Below, one piece after another: positions 63,214 through 64,000 of a DNA stretch of 64,000 bases. This DNA is from Selenobaculum gibii (GTDB lineage Bacteria; Bacillota; Negativicutes; ICN-92133), in assembly GCF_030273445.1 (NCBI RefSeq), contig NZ_CP120678.1:1217501-1281500 (forward strand). Direction: 5' to 3'. The notes under the pieces were generated by a model that was not told where the DNA came from, did not search any database, and saw only the letters and a list, made by a program, of their open reading frames with translations. A program made the translations under genes and the position numbers. Position 1 is the stretch's first letter. Each line of letters starts with the position of its first letter.

Positions 63214-63759
63214 CTACCCGGTGGCTATCGAACTTAATTGGTCATATATTTTATCTTCATGAGCGCTTTGAATCTCTTCGTCAAGATTGCTAAACCCTTT
63301 ACTTTTACCTATGGATGTTGCTGGCATATTCTCAGCGTAACCTTTTTCCCTTTTACACGCCGCTAAAATAGTATCGCGATCTTTTTTCATCCATGCAGGA
63401 GCATTTTCTTTAGCACCTTCAATAAGTAATTCTTCCATAAAAAAATGCCCTACTAATTCATGCACAATAGTAGAAGCATCTGGTTTTTCAAATAATGTAA
63501 TTACTGCGCGTCCTTCCTCATTCCATTGAATTGCGCCACGTGGATTATTTTCATTTTGATAATATTTTGTATCATCAACTAGCTTAAAAATATCCTTACT
63601 ATGATTTTCAATGAGTTTTACTTGTTCTTCCGTAAGTCCTGTATTAGCTTTATTTACTTCGTATTTGATTTCAGTAAACATCCGCTTAATAGCTGCAATA
63701 AAACGTTCAAAAACATTACCCTCTATTTGTTGCAAGGGTTTCAAATAAATCTTGAGCAT
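63214..63759 (-). CDS. Phage/mobile-element polyvalent-type metallopeptidase-like fragment
   Basis: 181 codons. Central block R-G-A-I-Q-W then AVITLFEKPDASTIVHELVG and HFFMEEL resembles the zinc-peptidase-like domain found in large polyvalent phage and conjugative-element proteins (S-T-x-x-H-E-x-x-G-H-x-F). The motif is His100-Glu101 with the next His at 105, one residue longer than the classical HExxH. The N-terminus overlaps another minus-strand open frame in a different phase, so the gene may have been cut out of a longer one. Probable prophage relic. Confidence 0.5.
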   Translation of the reverse strand: MLKIYLKPLQQIEGNVFERFIAAIKRMFTEIKYEVNKANTGLTEEQVKLIENHSKDIFKLVDDTKYYQNENNPRGAIQWNEEGRAVITLFEKPDASTIVHELVGHFFMEELLIEGAKENAPAWMKKDRDTILAACKREKGYAENMPATSIGKSKGFSNLDEEIQSAHEDKIYDQLSSIATG

Positions 63760-63930
63760 TTGTCACTTTTATCGCCTCTTTTAATTTATATTTCGCGTGT
63801 TCTTCCAACGCTTTTGGGATTATACCAATATAAAAAGACAAATCAATAGAGTTGATACAAATTTCTTTTATTTTTTTGACCACACTTTTCTTCTTTTGAA
63901 TTAAATGCGATGGATTAACATAGATGGAAA
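63716..63930 (-). pseudogene. Minus-strand open frame, tail of an unidentified mobile-element gene
   Basis: The minus strand is open from about 63930 to a stop at 63716 and reads ...FYIGIIPKALEEHAKYKLKEA then IKVTNAQDLFETLATNRG. No convincing start; GTG at 63883 lacks a clear ribosome site. It overlaps the start of the following minus-strand gene in another frame. Layout is like the last part of a phage structural or polyvalent protein, but I cannot name it. Confidence 0.35.
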
Positions 63931-63938
63931 TAAAAAAA

Positions 63939-63992
63939 CAAGAGCCGCCCCGTTGGAATCCTCTTCACTCCAACAGGGCGGCTCTTGTTTGC
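63939..63992. terminator. Strong bidirectional terminator near the window end
   Basis: CAAGAGCCGCCC (63939-63950) pairs with GGGCGGCTCTTG (63976-63987), with an inner GTTGGA/TCCAAC helix, an A-run before and TTTG after. It isolates the mobile-element fragments from what lies beyond. Confidence 0.88.
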
Positions 63993-64000
63993 ACCCAAAA

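Overview
The window comes from an A+T-rich, endospore-forming and probably anaerobic member of the Bacillota. The evidence is spoIIGA-sigE-sigG-spoIIR, the sporulation-type PRC-barrel gene ylmC/ymxH, an oxygen-sensitive class III ribonucleotide reductase (nrdD) under NrdR, T-box, FMN and lysine riboswitches, and frequent TTG/GTG starts behind strong GGAGG sites. A complete type IV pilus operon joined to aroC-aroK-aroB fits Negativicutes (spore-forming diderm Firmicutes). That placement is inference; no rRNA or marker comparison was possible.

Positions 1-46564 are ordinary, tightly packed core genome, almost all on the + strand. In order: the tail of a YgiQ-type radical SAM protein; the sporulation sigma cassette; nrdR-nrdD; a B12/radical SAM protein; the division cluster pgeF-yggS-sepF-proC-ylmH-divIVA; T-box-ileS; lspA-rluD-pyrR; rnhB-ylqG-ylqH (a flagellar FliK/FlhB-like pair outside a flagellar locus); yraN, ubiX, comM, yqeG, aroE; a pilus operon (pilB, pilT, pilC, pilA, pilD, four minor prepilin-like genes, comFB, pilM, pilN, pilO); aroC-aroK-aroB; an FMN-riboswitch-controlled rib operon; yfcE, hslO, rpmB and recG.

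Positions 46565-50400 are an accessory patch between recG and the lysine/diaminopimelate genes. It holds a decayed phage integrase, a 5'-truncated HigA-type ImmA/IrrE peptidase, a small membrane coiled-coil protein, a LUD-domain (lactate utilisation type) gene remnant, a frameshifted unidentified gene, and an intact minus-strand two-gene operon: a tandem-repeat protein with a Cys-rich tail followed by a HipA-like kinase. A sequence matching the sigma-K consensus lies upstream of that operon, suggesting mother-cell, spore-surface expression. This is the best candidate for an undescribed system here.

Positions 50500-55016 return to core functions: a lysine riboswitch drives dapB-asd-dapG, followed by tepA-ylzJ. 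An intact tyrosine recombinase (minus strand) then overlaps the end of ylzJ. Next come a polysaccharide deacetylase-like protein with an altered catalytic motif, a CwlD-like amidase, a zinc-ribbon membrane protein, an HflX GTPase with an N-terminal JAMM-like motif, and ynbB. From 61751 to the end the DNA is gene-poor, with a DUF378 gene, many terminators and phage or mobile-element fragments on the minus strand.

No rRNA, tRNA, CRISPR array or intact insertion sequence was recognised by eye.
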